A stretch of DNA of 64,000 bases from NCBI GenBank assembly GCA_963650165.1, contig CAVJKX010000009.1:1-64000 (forward strand), given 5' to 3'. The translations under genes were made by a program, and so were the position numbers. Shown piece by piece: positions 15,606 to 25,330 of this stretch. This DNA comes from F23-B02 sp963650165 (GTDB lineage: Bacteria; Bacillota; Clostridia; Oscillospirales; Oscillospiraceae). Position 1 is the first letter of the stretch, and each line of letters begins with the position of its first letter. The notes under the pieces were generated by a model. The model did not search any database and had not been told where the DNA came from. It worked only from the letters and a program-made list of their open reading frames with translations.

Positions 15606-16613
15606 ATGATCGTCCCCGTAAAAACCGACACATGGGATTATGATATCGTGCTCGAGCCCGGCGCACTGAAAAAGGCGGGCGAGCTTCTGGACCTGAAGCG
15701 CCGCGTGCTCATCGTAACGGACAGCGGCGTGCCCGCGCAGTACGCCGAGACGCTTGCCGCGCAGTGCGCAAAGGCCGTTATCGTGACCGTTCCGCAGGGC
15801 GAAAAAAGCAAATGCTTCGAGGAGCTGCGGCACATTCTGAAGGAAATGCTGGACAATTCGTTTACGAGAGGCGACTGCGTCGCCGCCGTCGGCGGCGGCG
15901 TCGTGGGCGACCTGAGCGGCTTTGCGGCCTCCTGCTATATGCGCGGCGTGGATTTTTACAATATCCCGACAACGCTCCTGTCGCAGGTCGATTCCTCCAT
16001 CGGCGGCAAAACGGCCATCGACTTCGAAGGCGTGAAAAACATAGTCGGCGCGTTTTATCAGCCCAAAAAGGTCATCATAGACCCTGAGGTCCTGTCAACG
16101 CTTTCGCGCCGCCAGCTCATGGCGGGGCTCTGCGAGGCGATAAAAATGGCAGCGACGAGCGACGAGGAGCTGTTTGAGCTCATCGAGCGCAGCTCGGATC
16201 TCACGGCGGATCTGCCGCAGATAATTTACCGTGCGCTCATGATAAAAAGGAGCGTCGTCGAGCTCGACCCGCGCGAAACCGGCTTGAGAAAGATACTGAA
16301 CTTCGGCCACACCATAGGCCACGCGATCGAGAGCTTCAATGAGGGCAGGCTCCTGCACGGCGAGTGCGTCGCCCTCGGCATGCTGCCTATGAGCGCTCCC
16401 GCGCCCCGCGCGAGGATAAAGGCGCTGCTTGAAAAATACGGCGTGCCGACGGTGACAGAGCAGTCGGCAGAGGAACTCAGGCCGTATCTTATGCACGATA
16501 AGAAAATGGCCGCCGACGGCATTTCGGCAGTAGTTCTCGACGAGCTCGGCATGTTCCGGCTCTGCCGCATGAGCGCCGACGAGATACTCTCGCGTCTGGA
16601 GGGAGCGGAATGA
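15606..16613 (+). CDS. aroB: 3-dehydroquinate synthase
   Basis: 335 aa. It converts DAHP to 3-dehydroquinate using NAD and a divalent metal, the second step of the shikimate pathway. Motifs: GGGVVGDLSGFAASCYMRG (about 98-116), TTLLSQVDSSIGGKTAID and the metal-site helix FGHTIGHAIE with HGECVALGM. It follows pheA after 6 bp, and its stop overlaps the aroC start (ATGA), so translation is coupled. Confidence 0.97.
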   Translation: MIVPVKTDTWDYDIVLEPGALKKAGELLDLKRRVLIVTDSGVPAQYAETLAAQCAKAVIVTVPQGEKSKCFEELRHILKEMLDNSFTRGDCVAAVGGGVVGDLSGFAASCYMRGVDFYNIPTTLLSQVDSSIGGKTAIDFEGVKNIVGAFYQPKKVIIDPEVLSTLSRRQLMAGLCEAIKMAATSDEELFELIERSSDLTADLPQIIYRALMIKRSVVELDPRETGLRKILNFGHTIGHAIESFNEGRLLHGECVALGMLPMSAPAPRARIKALLEKYGVPTVTEQSAEELRPYLMHDKKMAADGISAVVLDELGMFRLCRMSADEILSRLEGAE

Positions 16614-17710
16614 AAAACACATTCGGTCAGAGCGTGTGCCTGACGCTCTTCGGCGAAAGCCACGGCGAGGCGATAGGCTGCGTCATAGACGGCCTCGCGC
16701 CCGGCCTTGCGGTCGATGAGAGCTTCATTGCCCGCAGGCTCGAGCTTCGCCGCCCGTCCTCGGCGCTGGACACGCCGCGCCGGGAAAAGGACGAGTTTAA
16801 GATAATAAGCGGTGCGTTTAACGGAAAAACGACCGGCACGCCGCTGTGCATCGTCATTCCCAACGAGAACACGCGCAGCGGAGATTACAGCTACGGCGTA
16901 CCGCGCCCCTCGCACGCCGATTACGCGGCCAACCGCAAGTATCACGGCTTTGAGGACTACCGCGGCGGCGGGCATTTTTCCGGCAGGATCACCGCGGCGC
17001 TCGTGGCTGCCGGAGGCGTGCTCATACCGGCGCTCGAGGGCATCGGCATAAGCCTCGCAACGCATATTTATAAGTGCGCCGGCGTCTGCGACCGCCCCGT
17101 GGGAGACATTGAAAGCGATATACGGGCGCTTTCGGGAAAAAGCTTCCCCGTCCTCGATGACGGACGCGGCGAGGAGATGGCGCGCTGCATACTGGAGGCC
17201 GGGGCGGCCTCCGACAGCGTCGGCGGCGTGACGGAAACGCTCGTCTGCGGCGTTCCGGCCGGACTCGGCGAGCCGTGGTTTGACAGCGTCGAGAGCCTTA
17301 TATCGCACGCGGCCTTCTCCCTCGGCGGCATCAAGGGGATCGAGTTCGGCGCGGGCTTTACCGCGGCGGATATGCGCGGCAGCGGCTGCAACGATCCGTT
17401 CAGGATGGAAAACGGCAGGGTGGTCACGAAAACGAACAACTCCGGCGGCATAAACGGCGGCATAACAAACGGCATGCCCATCGTTTTCCGCTGCGCGGTG
17501 AAGCCCACGCCCTCGATAGCGCGGCCGCAGGAAACGGTCGATTTTATAAAAAACGAAAATACGGAGCTGAGCATACACGGGCGGCACGATCCGGCGATAA
17601 TCCGCAGGATATGCCCGGTGCTTGACAGCGTCGCGGCGCTGTGCCTTGCCGATATGCTCAGCCTGCGATACGGCACGGACGTGCTGACGAAAGGAGTGCA
17701 TACGGAATGA
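16610..17710 (+). CDS. aroC: Chorismate synthase
   Basis: 366 aa, normal length. It turns 5-enolpyruvylshikimate-3-phosphate into chorismate with reduced FMN. Family signatures are clear: GESHGEAIGCVIDG at the N terminus, the ARG-rich RRPSS stretch, YRGGGHFSGRITAALVAAGG and NNSGGINGGITNGMPI. Both ends overlap neighbours by 4 bp, making it an internal gene of the aromatic operon. Confidence 0.97.
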   Translation: MKNTFGQSVCLTLFGESHGEAIGCVIDGLAPGLAVDESFIARRLELRRPSSALDTPRREKDEFKIISGAFNGKTTGTPLCIVIPNENTRSGDYSYGVPRPSHADYAANRKYHGFEDYRGGGHFSGRITAALVAAGGVLIPALEGIGISLATHIYKCAGVCDRPVGDIESDIRALSGKSFPVLDDGRGEEMARCILEAGAASDSVGGVTETLVCGVPAGLGEPWFDSVESLISHAAFSLGGIKGIEFGAGFTAADMRGSGCNDPFRMENGRVVTKTNNSGGINGGITNGMPIVFRCAVKPTPSIARPQETVDFIKNENTELSIHGRHDPAIIRRICPVLDSVAALCLADMLSLRYGTDVLTKGVHTE

Positions 17711-18945
17711 AATACGGACTTATAGGCGAGCATCTGACGCACAGCTATTCCTGCGAGATACACGCGCAGATCGCCGACTACGAATACGAGCTGCACGAGG
17801 TCGGGCCGTCAAAGCTCGGCGAGTTTATGACAAAGCGCGATTTCAAGGCCATAAACGTGACGATACCCTACAAGCAGGCCGTTATCCCCTATCTTGACGG
17901 GATATCGGAAACGGCAAAGCACATCGGCGCCGTGAACACCGTCGTCAACCGCGGCGGAAAGCTCTTCGGCGACAACACCGATTTTGCCGGTATGCTCGCG
18001 CTTGCAAAGCATGCGGGCGTCGATATGAAGGGAAAGAAGGTGCTCATCCTCGGAACCGGCGGCGCGTCAAAAACCGCTCATGCGCTGGCCGAATACCAGG
18101 GCGCGGAGAGCGTTCATTACGTCTCGCGCTCGGGCAGGGGCGGCGGCATAAGCTATGAGCAGGCCGTGTCCGGACACGGAGACGCGCAGGTCATCATAAA
18201 CGCAACGCCCGTGGGCATGTTCCCGAACCAGGGCGGCTGCCCGATAGATATCTCGGCCTTCCCGAAGCTCGAGGGCGTGCTCGACGCGATATACAATCCC
18301 CTGCGTTCAAATCTTGTGCTCGACGCGCAGGAAAGGGGCATAGCGGCCGAGGGCGGCCTGTACATGCTCGCGGCGCAGGCGGTGCACGCCTCGGCGGTGT
18401 TCCTGGATAAGCCACTTGACGAGAGCCTCGTCGAAAAGGCCTTCGGGAGCGTGAAAAACGACAAGCTGAACATCGTCCTCGTCGGTATGCCGACAAGCGG
18501 CAAGACCACCGTCGGCGGCATCCTCGCCGAAAAATGCGGCAGAGCGCTCGACGATACCGACGACCATATAATAAAAAAGATCGGTATGCCGATATCGGAC
18601 TTCTTCGCAAAATACGGCGAGCCGGAGTTCCGGCGCATCGAAAAGGAGACCATAGCCGAGCTTTCCGCGACCGGCGGCAGGATCATCGCGACCGGCGGCG
18701 GAGCGGTGCTCAACCCGGAAAACATCCGCGCACTCAGGCGCAATGGCGTCATCGTTTTCCTCGACAGAGCGCTTGATAACCTCGTCGCCGCCGACGACAG
18801 GCCGCTTGCCTCGCGCAGGGACGCACTCGAGCGGCTGTACACGCAGCGCTATGAGATATACTGCGCCGCCGCCGAGCTGCACATCGACGCGAACATCACG
18901 CCCGAGGGCGAGGCCGACGAGATATTAAAGGAGCTGGGGATATGA
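17707..18945 (+). CDS. aroEK: Shikimate dehydrogenase - shikimate kinase fusion
   Basis: 412 aa. Residues 1 to about 250 are AroE (HSYSCEIH, NVTIPYKQAV, GAVNTV, NADP motif GTGGASKTA at 117-125), which reduces 3-dehydroshikimate. After a linker near 246-253, residues 254-412 are shikimate kinase: P-loop GMPTSGKTT (260-268), DTDDHI, FRRIEKE, ATGGGAV. Both active sites look intact, so two successive reactions (AroE then AroK) are joined in one polypeptide. The ATG at 17707 overlaps the aroC stop. It was read as one continuous frame with no frameshift. Confidence 0.95.
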   Translation: MKYGLIGEHLTHSYSCEIHAQIADYEYELHEVGPSKLGEFMTKRDFKAINVTIPYKQAVIPYLDGISETAKHIGAVNTVVNRGGKLFGDNTDFAGMLALAKHAGVDMKGKKVLILGTGGASKTAHALAEYQGAESVHYVSRSGRGGGISYEQAVSGHGDAQVIINATPVGMFPNQGGCPIDISAFPKLEGVLDAIYNPLRSNLVLDAQERGIAAEGGLYMLAAQAVHASAVFLDKPLDESLVEKAFGSVKNDKLNIVLVGMPTSGKTTVGGILAEKCGRALDDTDDHIIKKIGMPISDFFAKYGEPEFRRIEKETIAELSATGGRIIATGGGAVLNPENIRALRRNGVIVFLDRALDNLVAADDRPLASRRDALERLYTQRYEIYCAAAELHIDANITPEGEADEILKELGI

Positions 18946-19391
18946 AAATACTCGTATTGAACGGACCGAACATCAACATTCTCGGCATCAGAGAGCCGGA
19001 TATATACGGCAGACAAAGCTACAGAGAGCTGCTCGAAATGATAAGCGGACACGCGGAGGAAAAGGGCGTCACGGTCGAGTTTTATCAGTCAAACCACGAG
19101 GGCGACCTCGTCGACGCGATACAGAGGGCGTTTTTCGAAAGGTTTGACGGCATAGTCTTTAACCCCGCGGCCTATACGCACACCTCGGTGGCCATAGCGG
19201 ACGCGGTAAAGGGCGTTGGGCTCCCGACGGTCGAGGTGCATATCTCGGAGGTGTCCGAGCGCGAGGATTTCCGGCAGGTGAGCTATATACGCGCCGCCGC
19301 CGTGAAGACGATATGCGGCCACGGCCTTGAGGGCTACAACGAGGCGCTCGATTTCCTTATCGAATACATCGGAGAGAAAAATGAAGCTTAA
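18942..19391 (+). CDS. aroQ: Type II 3-dehydroquinate dehydratase
   Basis: 149 aa, the small dodecameric class II enzyme. It dehydrates 3-dehydroquinate to 3-dehydroshikimate and replaces the unrelated AroD. Motifs: LNGPNINILGIREPDIYG with the catalytic Tyr loop, YQSNHEGDLVD, FNPAAYTHTSVAIADA and EVHISEVSERE. The start overlaps aroEK by 4 bp. The last 11 bp overlap aroA, where the same ATGAAGCTT word encodes the end of one protein and the start of the next. Confidence 0.96.
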   Translation: MKILVLNGPNINILGIREPDIYGRQSYRELLEMISGHAEEKGVTVEFYQSNHEGDLVDAIQRAFFERFDGIVFNPAAYTHTSVAIADAVKGVGLPTVEVHISEVSEREDFRQVSYIRAAAVKTICGHGLEGYNEALDFLIEYIGEKNEA

Positions 19392-20589
19392 AATAAGCCC
19401 GTCGCGGCTTTGCGGCGAGATAAAGGCCCCGCCGTCAAAGAGCTGCGCCCACAGGATGCTGATCTGCGCCGCCCTTGCCGGGGGAGATAGCCGGATAAGC
19501 GGCATCTCCGGCAGCGAGGACATGCTCGCAACGCTTGACTGCATCGAAGCCCTCGGTGCGCGGTACGAAAAAAACGGCGGTACCGTGACGGTACGCGGCC
19601 GGCGCGGAAAAACGCCGGAGGGCGCGGTCCTGCGCTGCCGCGAGAGCGGAAGCACGCTGCGCTTTATGATACCGCCGGCTCTCACCGGTGCGAGGGTGCG
19701 CTTTGAGGGAACAGCGCGGCTGCTTGAGCGCGGCGTAGGCATATACGAGGAGCTGCTCGGCCAGAAGGGCATAGAGATAAAAAAGGACGGAGACGGCATC
19801 GAGCTTTGCGGCGCGCTTAAACCGGGCGATTATGTCATGCGCGGTGACGTGAGCAGTCAGTTTGCAACGGGGCTGCTGTTTGCGCTGCCGCTGCTCGAGG
19901 GTGGGAGCACGCTGCGGCTCCTGCCGCCGGTCGAGAGCAGGGCGTATATAGACATAACGCTCGAGACTGTGCGCTCGTTCGGCATCGAGGTCACGGAGCC
20001 GGAAAAAAATCTTTTTCTCATACCCGGTGGACAGAGCTACAGGCCCTCGGACAGAACGGTCGAGGGCGACTGGTCAAACGCGGCGGCGCTCGAAGCGTTT
20101 AATCTCACCGGCGGCAGCGTCAGGGTGACGGGCCTGCGGCAGGACAGCGTTCAGGGAGACAGGGTCTGCCTTGAGTATTTTGAAAAGCTAAGGACACCGG
20201 GCGCGGTGCTCGATATATCGAACTGCCCCGATCTCGGGCCTGTGCTGTTCGCGCTCGCGGCGGCGACGGGTAAGGGCGCGGCCTTTACGGGAACGCGCAG
20301 GCTGCGCATAAAGGAAAGCGACAGAGCGGCGGCCATGGCGCAGGAAATGAGCGCCTTCGGCATCGAAACGGAGCTGTCCGATAACGGCGCAGTCATAAGG
20401 CCGGGGAGGCTCAGGGCGCCCTCGCGCGAGCTCTCGGCGCACAACGATCACCGCATAGTCATGGCGCTCACGCTGCTGTGCGCCTGCACAGGCGGCACGA
20501 TAGACGGCGTGCAGGCCGTGCGCAAGAGCTATCCGGATTATTTTGACGATCTCGTCTCACTCGGCTTGGAGGCAGAATATGAAGCTTGA
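19381..20589 (+). CDS. aroA: 3-phosphoshikimate 1-carboxyvinyltransferase (EPSP synthase)
   Basis: 402 aa. It adds the enolpyruvyl group of PEP to shikimate-3-phosphate. Motifs: APPSKSCAHRMLICAALA at the N terminus, ESGSTLRF, GDVSSQFATGLLFALPLL, GDWSNAA, KESDRAAAMA and NDHRIVMALTLL near the end. Slightly short for the family but with both lobes present. The ATG at 19381 is chosen for length; it overlaps aroQ by 11 bp and tyrA by 11 bp. Confidence 0.95.
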   Translation: MKLKISPSRLCGEIKAPPSKSCAHRMLICAALAGGDSRISGISGSEDMLATLDCIEALGARYEKNGGTVTVRGRRGKTPEGAVLRCRESGSTLRFMIPPALTGARVRFEGTARLLERGVGIYEELLGQKGIEIKKDGDGIELCGALKPGDYVMRGDVSSQFATGLLFALPLLEGGSTLRLLPPVESRAYIDITLETVRSFGIEVTEPEKNLFLIPGGQSYRPSDRTVEGDWSNAAALEAFNLTGGSVRVTGLRQDSVQGDRVCLEYFEKLRTPGAVLDISNCPDLGPVLFALAAATGKGAAFTGTRRLRIKESDRAAAMAQEMSAFGIETELSDNGAVIRPGRLRAPSRELSAHNDHRIVMALTLLCACTGGTIDGVQAVRKSYPDYFDDLVSLGLEAEYEA

Positions 20590-21454
20590 TAAAAACACGA
20601 AAATACTTATACTCGGCCTCGGCCTCATGGGCGGCAGCTACGCAAAAAGCCTGACCGCCCGCGGCTTTGAGGTCGGCGCGGTCGCGCGGCGGCAGGAGAC
20701 GATAGACTATGCCCTGCGCGAGGGGATAATAAAAAGCGGCCGCGCGGAGATAGACCCCGACTATATAGCGCAGTTTGACCTGCTCGTTTTTGCGATGTAT
20801 CCGCACGCCTTCGTCGAGTGGATAGAAAGCTACCAGCAGTATATAAAGCCCGATGCGCTCATCACCGACGTAACGGGCGTAAAGTGCAGCATAATCTACA
20901 AGATCCAGGACATGCTGCGCCCGGACCTTGAGTATATCGGCGCTCACCCCATGGCCGGCCGCGAGTGCAGCGGCGTGGAAAACGCGCGCATGGAGATATT
21001 CGAGGGCGCAAACTACATCGTGACGCCCACGGATAAAAACACGCCCGAGGCGATCGAGACCTGCCGCGAGCTCGGCAGGATAATGGGCTTTCGCATGATA
21101 GCCGAGCTCACGCCGGAAAAGCACGACGAGATGATAGGCTTTCTCTCGCAGCTTGCCCACTGCATCGCGGTGTCGCTGATGGTCTGCAAGGACTCAAAGC
21201 ATCTGGTCGATTACACGGGCGACTCCTTCCGCGATCTTACGCGCATTGCGAAGATAAACGACGAGATGTGGAGCGAGCTGTTTTTGCTCAACAGCTCCGA
21301 GCTCGTGCGGCAGATGGATCTTTTCTCCGAGAAGTTTGAGCTTATGCGAAACAGCATAGCCTCCGGCGACAGGGAGACGATCCGCGAGATGATGCGCCTT
21401 TCCACGGAGCGCAGAAAATACTTTGACATAAAAAAAGAGGATGACAGGTCATGA
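20579..21454 (+). CDS. tyrA: Prephenate dehydrogenase
   Basis: 291 aa. It oxidises prephenate to 4-hydroxyphenylpyruvate, committing to tyrosine. The dinucleotide motif GLGLMGGSYAKSL (about 12-24) opens a Rossmann domain, and AHPMAGRECSGVENA carries the substrate site (about 121-135). It has no ACT domain, so feedback control, if any, is elsewhere. GAGG precedes the ATG at 20579. Its stop overlaps the DAHP synthase start by 4 bp. Confidence 0.95.
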   Translation: MKLDKNTKILILGLGLMGGSYAKSLTARGFEVGAVARRQETIDYALREGIIKSGRAEIDPDYIAQFDLLVFAMYPHAFVEWIESYQQYIKPDALITDVTGVKCSIIYKIQDMLRPDLEYIGAHPMAGRECSGVENARMEIFEGANYIVTPTDKNTPEAIETCRELGRIMGFRMIAELTPEKHDEMIGFLSQLAHCIAVSLMVCKDSKHLVDYTGDSFRDLTRIAKINDEMWSELFLLNSSELVRQMDLFSEKFELMRNSIASGDRETIREMMRLSTERRKYFDIKKEDDRS

Positions 21455-22479
21455 ACATGGAATTCAAGAGAAAAATGCCCACCCCGCAGGCGGTCAAGGA
21501 GATGTACCCCATAACTCCCGAGCTTGCCGAGAGAAAAAAGACTACGGATGAGGCGCTCAAAAAAATATTCACCGGCGAGGACGACAGGCTGCTGCTCGTT
21601 ATAGGCCCCTGCTCGGCAGACAGGGAGGACGCGGTGCTCGACTATATCTCGCGTCTGCGCGGCGTTCAGGAGAAGGTCGCCGACAAGATACTCATCGTTC
21701 CGCGCGTTTACACCAACAAGCCCCGCACCACCGGCGACGGCTACAAGGGCATGCTCCATCAGCCCGACCCCAACAGCTCGCCGGATATGCTGCGCGGCCT
21801 TATCGCAATACGCAAGATGCATATGAAGGTGCTCGCCGAAACGGGCTTTTCCTGCGCCGACGAGATGCTGTATCCGGAAAACCATCATTACCTGTCTGAC
21901 ATGCTCAGCTATGTCGCCGTCGGAGCAAGATCGGTCGAAAATCAGCTCCACAGGCTCACCGCGAGCGGCCTTGACCTGCCGGTCGGCATGAAAAACCCGA
22001 CGAGCGGCGATCTTTCGGTCATGATGAACTCCATCACTGCCGCCCAGCATCCGCACACCTTCGTCTACTCGAACTGGGAGGTGCAGAGCAAGGGCAACCC
22101 GCTTGCGCACGCGATACTGCGCGGCTCGTCGAACAAGCACGGCAGAACGATACCGAACTACCACTACGAGGACATTAAGCTGCTGTGCGAGCTCTACGCC
22201 AAGAGCGGGCTCAAAAACCCCGGCGTCGTCATCGACACCAACCACTCCAATTCCGGCAAGCAGTGGGACGAGCAGCCGCGCATCGCAAAGGAAATACTCC
22301 ACAGCACGCGCCACTCGGACGATATACTGCACCTGGTGAAGGGCCTCATGATCGAGTCCTACATCGAGGACGGCAATCAGAAGCCCGACGGCGGAGTTTA
22401 CGGCAAGAGCATAACCGATGCCTGCATCGGCTGGGATAAGACGGAGCGGCTCATATACGAACTCGCAGAGCTGAGATAG
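21451..22479 (+). CDS. aroG: 3-deoxy-7-phosphoheptulonate synthase (class I alpha)
   Basis: 342 aa. It condenses PEP with erythrose-4-phosphate, the entry step of the pathway. Resembles the AroF/G/H type: LLVIGPCSADRE (about 48-59), PRVYTNKPRTTGDGYKG, GARSVENQLHR and DTNHSNSGKQ. Which aromatic amino acid inhibits it cannot be read here; the symbol is only the isozyme class. ATGA overlap with tyrA. It is unusual in lying near the end of the operon although it catalyses the first step. Confidence 0.95.
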   Translation: MNMEFKRKMPTPQAVKEMYPITPELAERKKTTDEALKKIFTGEDDRLLLVIGPCSADREDAVLDYISRLRGVQEKVADKILIVPRVYTNKPRTTGDGYKGMLHQPDPNSSPDMLRGLIAIRKMHMKVLAETGFSCADEMLYPENHHYLSDMLSYVAVGARSVENQLHRLTASGLDLPVGMKNPTSGDLSVMMNSITAAQHPHTFVYSNWEVQSKGNPLAHAILRGSSNKHGRTIPNYHYEDIKLLCELYAKSGLKNPGVVIDTNHSNSGKQWDEQPRIAKEILHSTRHSDDILHLVKGLMIESYIEDGNQKPDGGVYGKSITDACIGWDKTERLIYELAELR

Positions 22480-22490
22480 GAGGAAAAAAC

Positions 22491-23684
22491 ATGATATCGG
22501 AAAAAATGCTTGCCCTCGGCAGGAGCGATAACGAGATACGCGCCATCGCCGCCTATGCCGACAGGCGCCGCAGTGAGATCGGCAGCGAAAACGTTTTTGA
22601 CTTCAGCATCGGAAACCCCAACGTTCCCGCGCCGGAGAAGGTGAAGAATACGCTCATCGAGCTTCTTCAAAACGAGGAGAGCCTTGCCCTGCACGGCTAC
22701 ACGGCGGCCCCCGGCACCATGGCGGCGCGAAAGGCCGCGGCGCGGCAGGAGAGCGAAAGAGCCGGATACGAGATACCGGCAGAGAGCATATATCTGACCT
22801 CCGGCGCGTCCTCGTCGCTGTCGATAGTCATGTCGGCGCTCGTGCGCGAGGGCGAGAAGGTCGTGCTGCTCGCACCGTTTTTCCCGGAGTACAGGGTGTT
22901 TGCCGAAAACGCCGGAGCGGAGGTCGTGATCGTGCCTCCCGCAGGCGATGACATGCAGCCGTTCATGGCGGCGTTCGAGGAAGCCGTCGGGCAGGACAAT
23001 GTTGCGGCGGTCATAATAAACTCGCCGAATAACCCCTCGGGAGCGATCCTGAGCGAGCAGACGCTCCGCGTGATGGCGAAGATACTCAAGGTCGCCGGTG
23101 AGGAGCACGGCAGGAGCATTTATCTCATCGCCGACGAGCCGTACCGCGAGCTCGTCTACGGCGGCGCCGAGGTGCCGTTCGTGCCGGGGATATACGGCAA
23201 CACGCTCGTGTGCTATTCCTATTCCAAGAGCCTGTCGCTGCCCGGCGAGAGACTGGGCTATATAATGGTCCCGCCCAGCGTCGAGAACAGCGCCGACGTT
23301 TTCGCCGCCGTCTGCGGCGCGGGTAGGGCGCTCGGCTATATCTGCGCACCGAGCCTCATGCAGCACATGCTTGCACGCTGCGACGACGTCCGGCCGGATA
23401 TAACAAGCTATGCCAAGAACCGCGATACGCTGTACAATGCCCTGTCGGCTATGGGCTTTGACTGCGTAAAGCCGGACGGTGCGTTTTATCTCTTCATAAA
23501 AGCGCCGAAGGGCGACAGCGCGGTCGGGTTCTGCGAAAAGGCAAAGCAATTTGAGATACTGCTCGTCCCGTCGGACAGCTTCGGCCTCGAGGGCTATGCC
23601 CGCCTTGCCTACTGCGTGTCGGAAAAAACGGCAGAGGATTCGCTCCCGGCCTTCAAAAAGCTTGCAGAGCTCTGCGGTCTGTAA
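22491..23684 (+). CDS. Class I PLP-dependent aminotransferase, probable aromatic aminotransferase
   Basis: 397 aa, aspartate-aminotransferase fold. PLP motifs: GASSSLSIVMSAL, NSPNNPSGA, IADEPYRELVY and SYSKSLSLPGERLGY with the Schiff-base lysine. An AGGAGG site precedes the ATG, 11 bp after the DAHP synthase gene. As last gene of an operon that makes phenylpyruvate and hydroxyphenylpyruvate, it most likely performs the final transamination to Phe and Tyr. Family members also act on aspartate or alanine, so substrate range is inferred from context. Confidence 0.88.
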   Translation: MISEKMLALGRSDNEIRAIAAYADRRRSEIGSENVFDFSIGNPNVPAPEKVKNTLIELLQNEESLALHGYTAAPGTMAARKAAARQESERAGYEIPAESIYLTSGASSSLSIVMSALVREGEKVVLLAPFFPEYRVFAENAGAEVVIVPPAGDDMQPFMAAFEEAVGQDNVAAVIINSPNNPSGAILSEQTLRVMAKILKVAGEEHGRSIYLIADEPYRELVYGGAEVPFVPGIYGNTLVCYSYSKSLSLPGERLGYIMVPPSVENSADVFAAVCGAGRALGYICAPSLMQHMLARCDDVRPDITSYAKNRDTLYNALSAMGFDCVKPDGAFYLFIKAPKGDSAVGFCEKAKQFEILLVPSDSFGLEGYARLAYCVSEKTAEDSLPAFKKLAELCGL

Positions 23685-23690
23685 ATAAGA

Positions 23691-23727
23691 AAAATGCTCC
23701 GTATGAAAGCCATACGGAGCATTTTTT
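23691..23727. terminator. Bidirectional terminator, end of aromatic operon and ABC operon
   Basis: A 15-bp perfect stem (23691-23705 with 23711-23725), loop AAAGC, TTTTTT on the plus strand and an A-run on the other side. It separates convergent transcripts. Confidence 0.9.
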
Positions 23728-23734
23728 GTGCGTA

Positions 23735-25330
23735 TCACAGGTGCCGGATAAGCTCGCTGCCCTTTCCGGAGAGCCATTTGAGCTCAAGCGCGGATACAAG
23801 GGCGAAGAGCGCGCACAGCAGCCAGACGGCCGCCGCCGGGCCGAGCTTTGATGACAGCACATAGCAGCCGCAGCCGCCGAGGACCGCCGCAATATTGCCG
23901 ACGAGCATCGTGACGAGAACGCCTGCGTTCTGCTTTACGACCGAGGTCTCGCTCTGCCAGCTGAGGTTCGGACGTTCGAGGTCCACGATGAGGCCGAGCG
24001 CGGCGGTAAAGAGCGTGAATACCGGCGGCAGCACGAGGCAGGCCGCGGCTGTCGGCAGATCCGGGCGGAAAACGATGCAGACGCACACCGAGCAGTACAG
24101 CGCCGGAACGGCCGTCAGCAGCAGGTGCAGCCGCAGCTTTGCACGCAGGATATCCCACGGCCGCACGGGCAGCGACTGCGCGATCCACAGGCTCCTGCCC
24201 TCGAGCGAGACCGAGGGCGCGGTAAGGTCGCAGGTCGAGCACAGAAAGCATACGCAGAAGCACGGTATCGCGGCGCACAGACCGTCCGGCAGGGGCAGCA
24301 TGGCGGCAAGCTCCAAAAGCTCCCGCCCCTTTATCAGCAGCAGCGTGCCCGCTATGAGAAGCAGCGGCGTGCCGAGGGCGCAGTTTAGCATATATGTCGG
24401 GCTTGAGAGCAGATGCGCAGTCTCCCTGAAAAGCAGGGCGGACGATGGGCTGCGCAGCTTCGCCGTGCGCGCGCGGTAGACACGCTTTGCAAGCTTGTCG
24501 GAGCTCGTCGCGATCTTTATAAAGCTGCGCGACAGGGCAAAGCAGGTCGCGGCAAGCAGCGCCGACACAGCTGCCGTGAGATACAGCATCGAAAGCGGGT
24601 CGCCCTCGCCGCAGCGGCCGATGACGTAAAGGATGTGCGCGGAGCTCCTGACCTTTTCGCCGATCACGGCGGCGTTTAAAATGAGCTCGTTTAGATATTC
24701 GGAGAGGTTAAAGAAGAAAAAGTAGTAAAAGCCGAAGAACACGAGCGAGAGCAGAACGACGACGAGCGAGCGGCTTTTAAGATGAACGCTTATCTTCGCA
24801 ACGCCCCAGCCGAGGATGCACGAGAGCGTGAACACGAACACAGCGGTGAGCACCGTCAGCAGCAGACTGCCGATAACGCCCGCAAGGGCGGGCCTTGCGA
24901 CGACAAAATAAACGATGACGGCCGGAAGCATGACAACGGCCGTGAACATGAGACCCATCAGGCACACGCCCGCAAGGCGCGATATGAGGATATAGCGCGT
25001 CGGCACCGGCAGCGAGAGCATGAGATCGTTGTCCTTGGCCTTGTACAGGCTCGAATAGGTGTTGAAAATGCTGCCGAATATGCCGAGCAGCAGCGCCGTT
25101 AGCGTCATGATGTCAAAATACAGCCAGTCGAGCCCGAGCGCGGTGAAGGGCCTGCACAGGGAGACGGACAGCAGGGTGAACATGCCGCCTATGACGACGA
25201 TCATCAAAAACGCGTACAGCGCGATGAGCAGTATGCTCGATGACTTCGAGCGTGCAACGCCTTTTTTCCGGTCGTAGAAAAAGCTGCTGCTCAGCTCATA
25301 TATCTGCTTGCGGATAAGTATTTTCAGCAT
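23735..25330 (-). CDS. ABC-2 type exporter permease
   Basis: 531 aa with about twelve hydrophobic segments in two six-helix halves (about 30-230 and 310-525). It fits the large Firmicute ABC exporter permeases described as putative ABC exporters. The substrate is unknown. Its start overlaps the end of the ATPase gene by 7 bp, so the pair is cotranscribed and forms one transporter. No peptide or immunity gene lies next to it. Confidence 0.8.
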   Translation of the reverse strand: MLKILIRKQIYELSSSFFYDRKKGVARSKSSSILLIALYAFLMIVVIGGMFTLLSVSLCRPFTALGLDWLYFDIMTLTALLLGIFGSIFNTYSSLYKAKDNDLMLSLPVPTRYILISRLAGVCLMGLMFTAVVMLPAVIVYFVVARPALAGVIGSLLLTVLTAVFVFTLSCILGWGVAKISVHLKSRSLVVVLLSLVFFGFYYFFFFNLSEYLNELILNAAVIGEKVRSSAHILYVIGRCGEGDPLSMLYLTAAVSALLAATCFALSRSFIKIATSSDKLAKRVYRARTAKLRSPSSALLFRETAHLLSSPTYMLNCALGTPLLLIAGTLLLIKGRELLELAAMLPLPDGLCAAIPCFCVCFLCSTCDLTAPSVSLEGRSLWIAQSLPVRPWDILRAKLRLHLLLTAVPALYCSVCVCIVFRPDLPTAAACLVLPPVFTLFTAALGLIVDLERPNLSWQSETSVVKQNAGVLVTMLVGNIAAVLGGCGCYVLSSKLGPAAAVWLLCALFALVSALELKWLSGKGSELIRHL

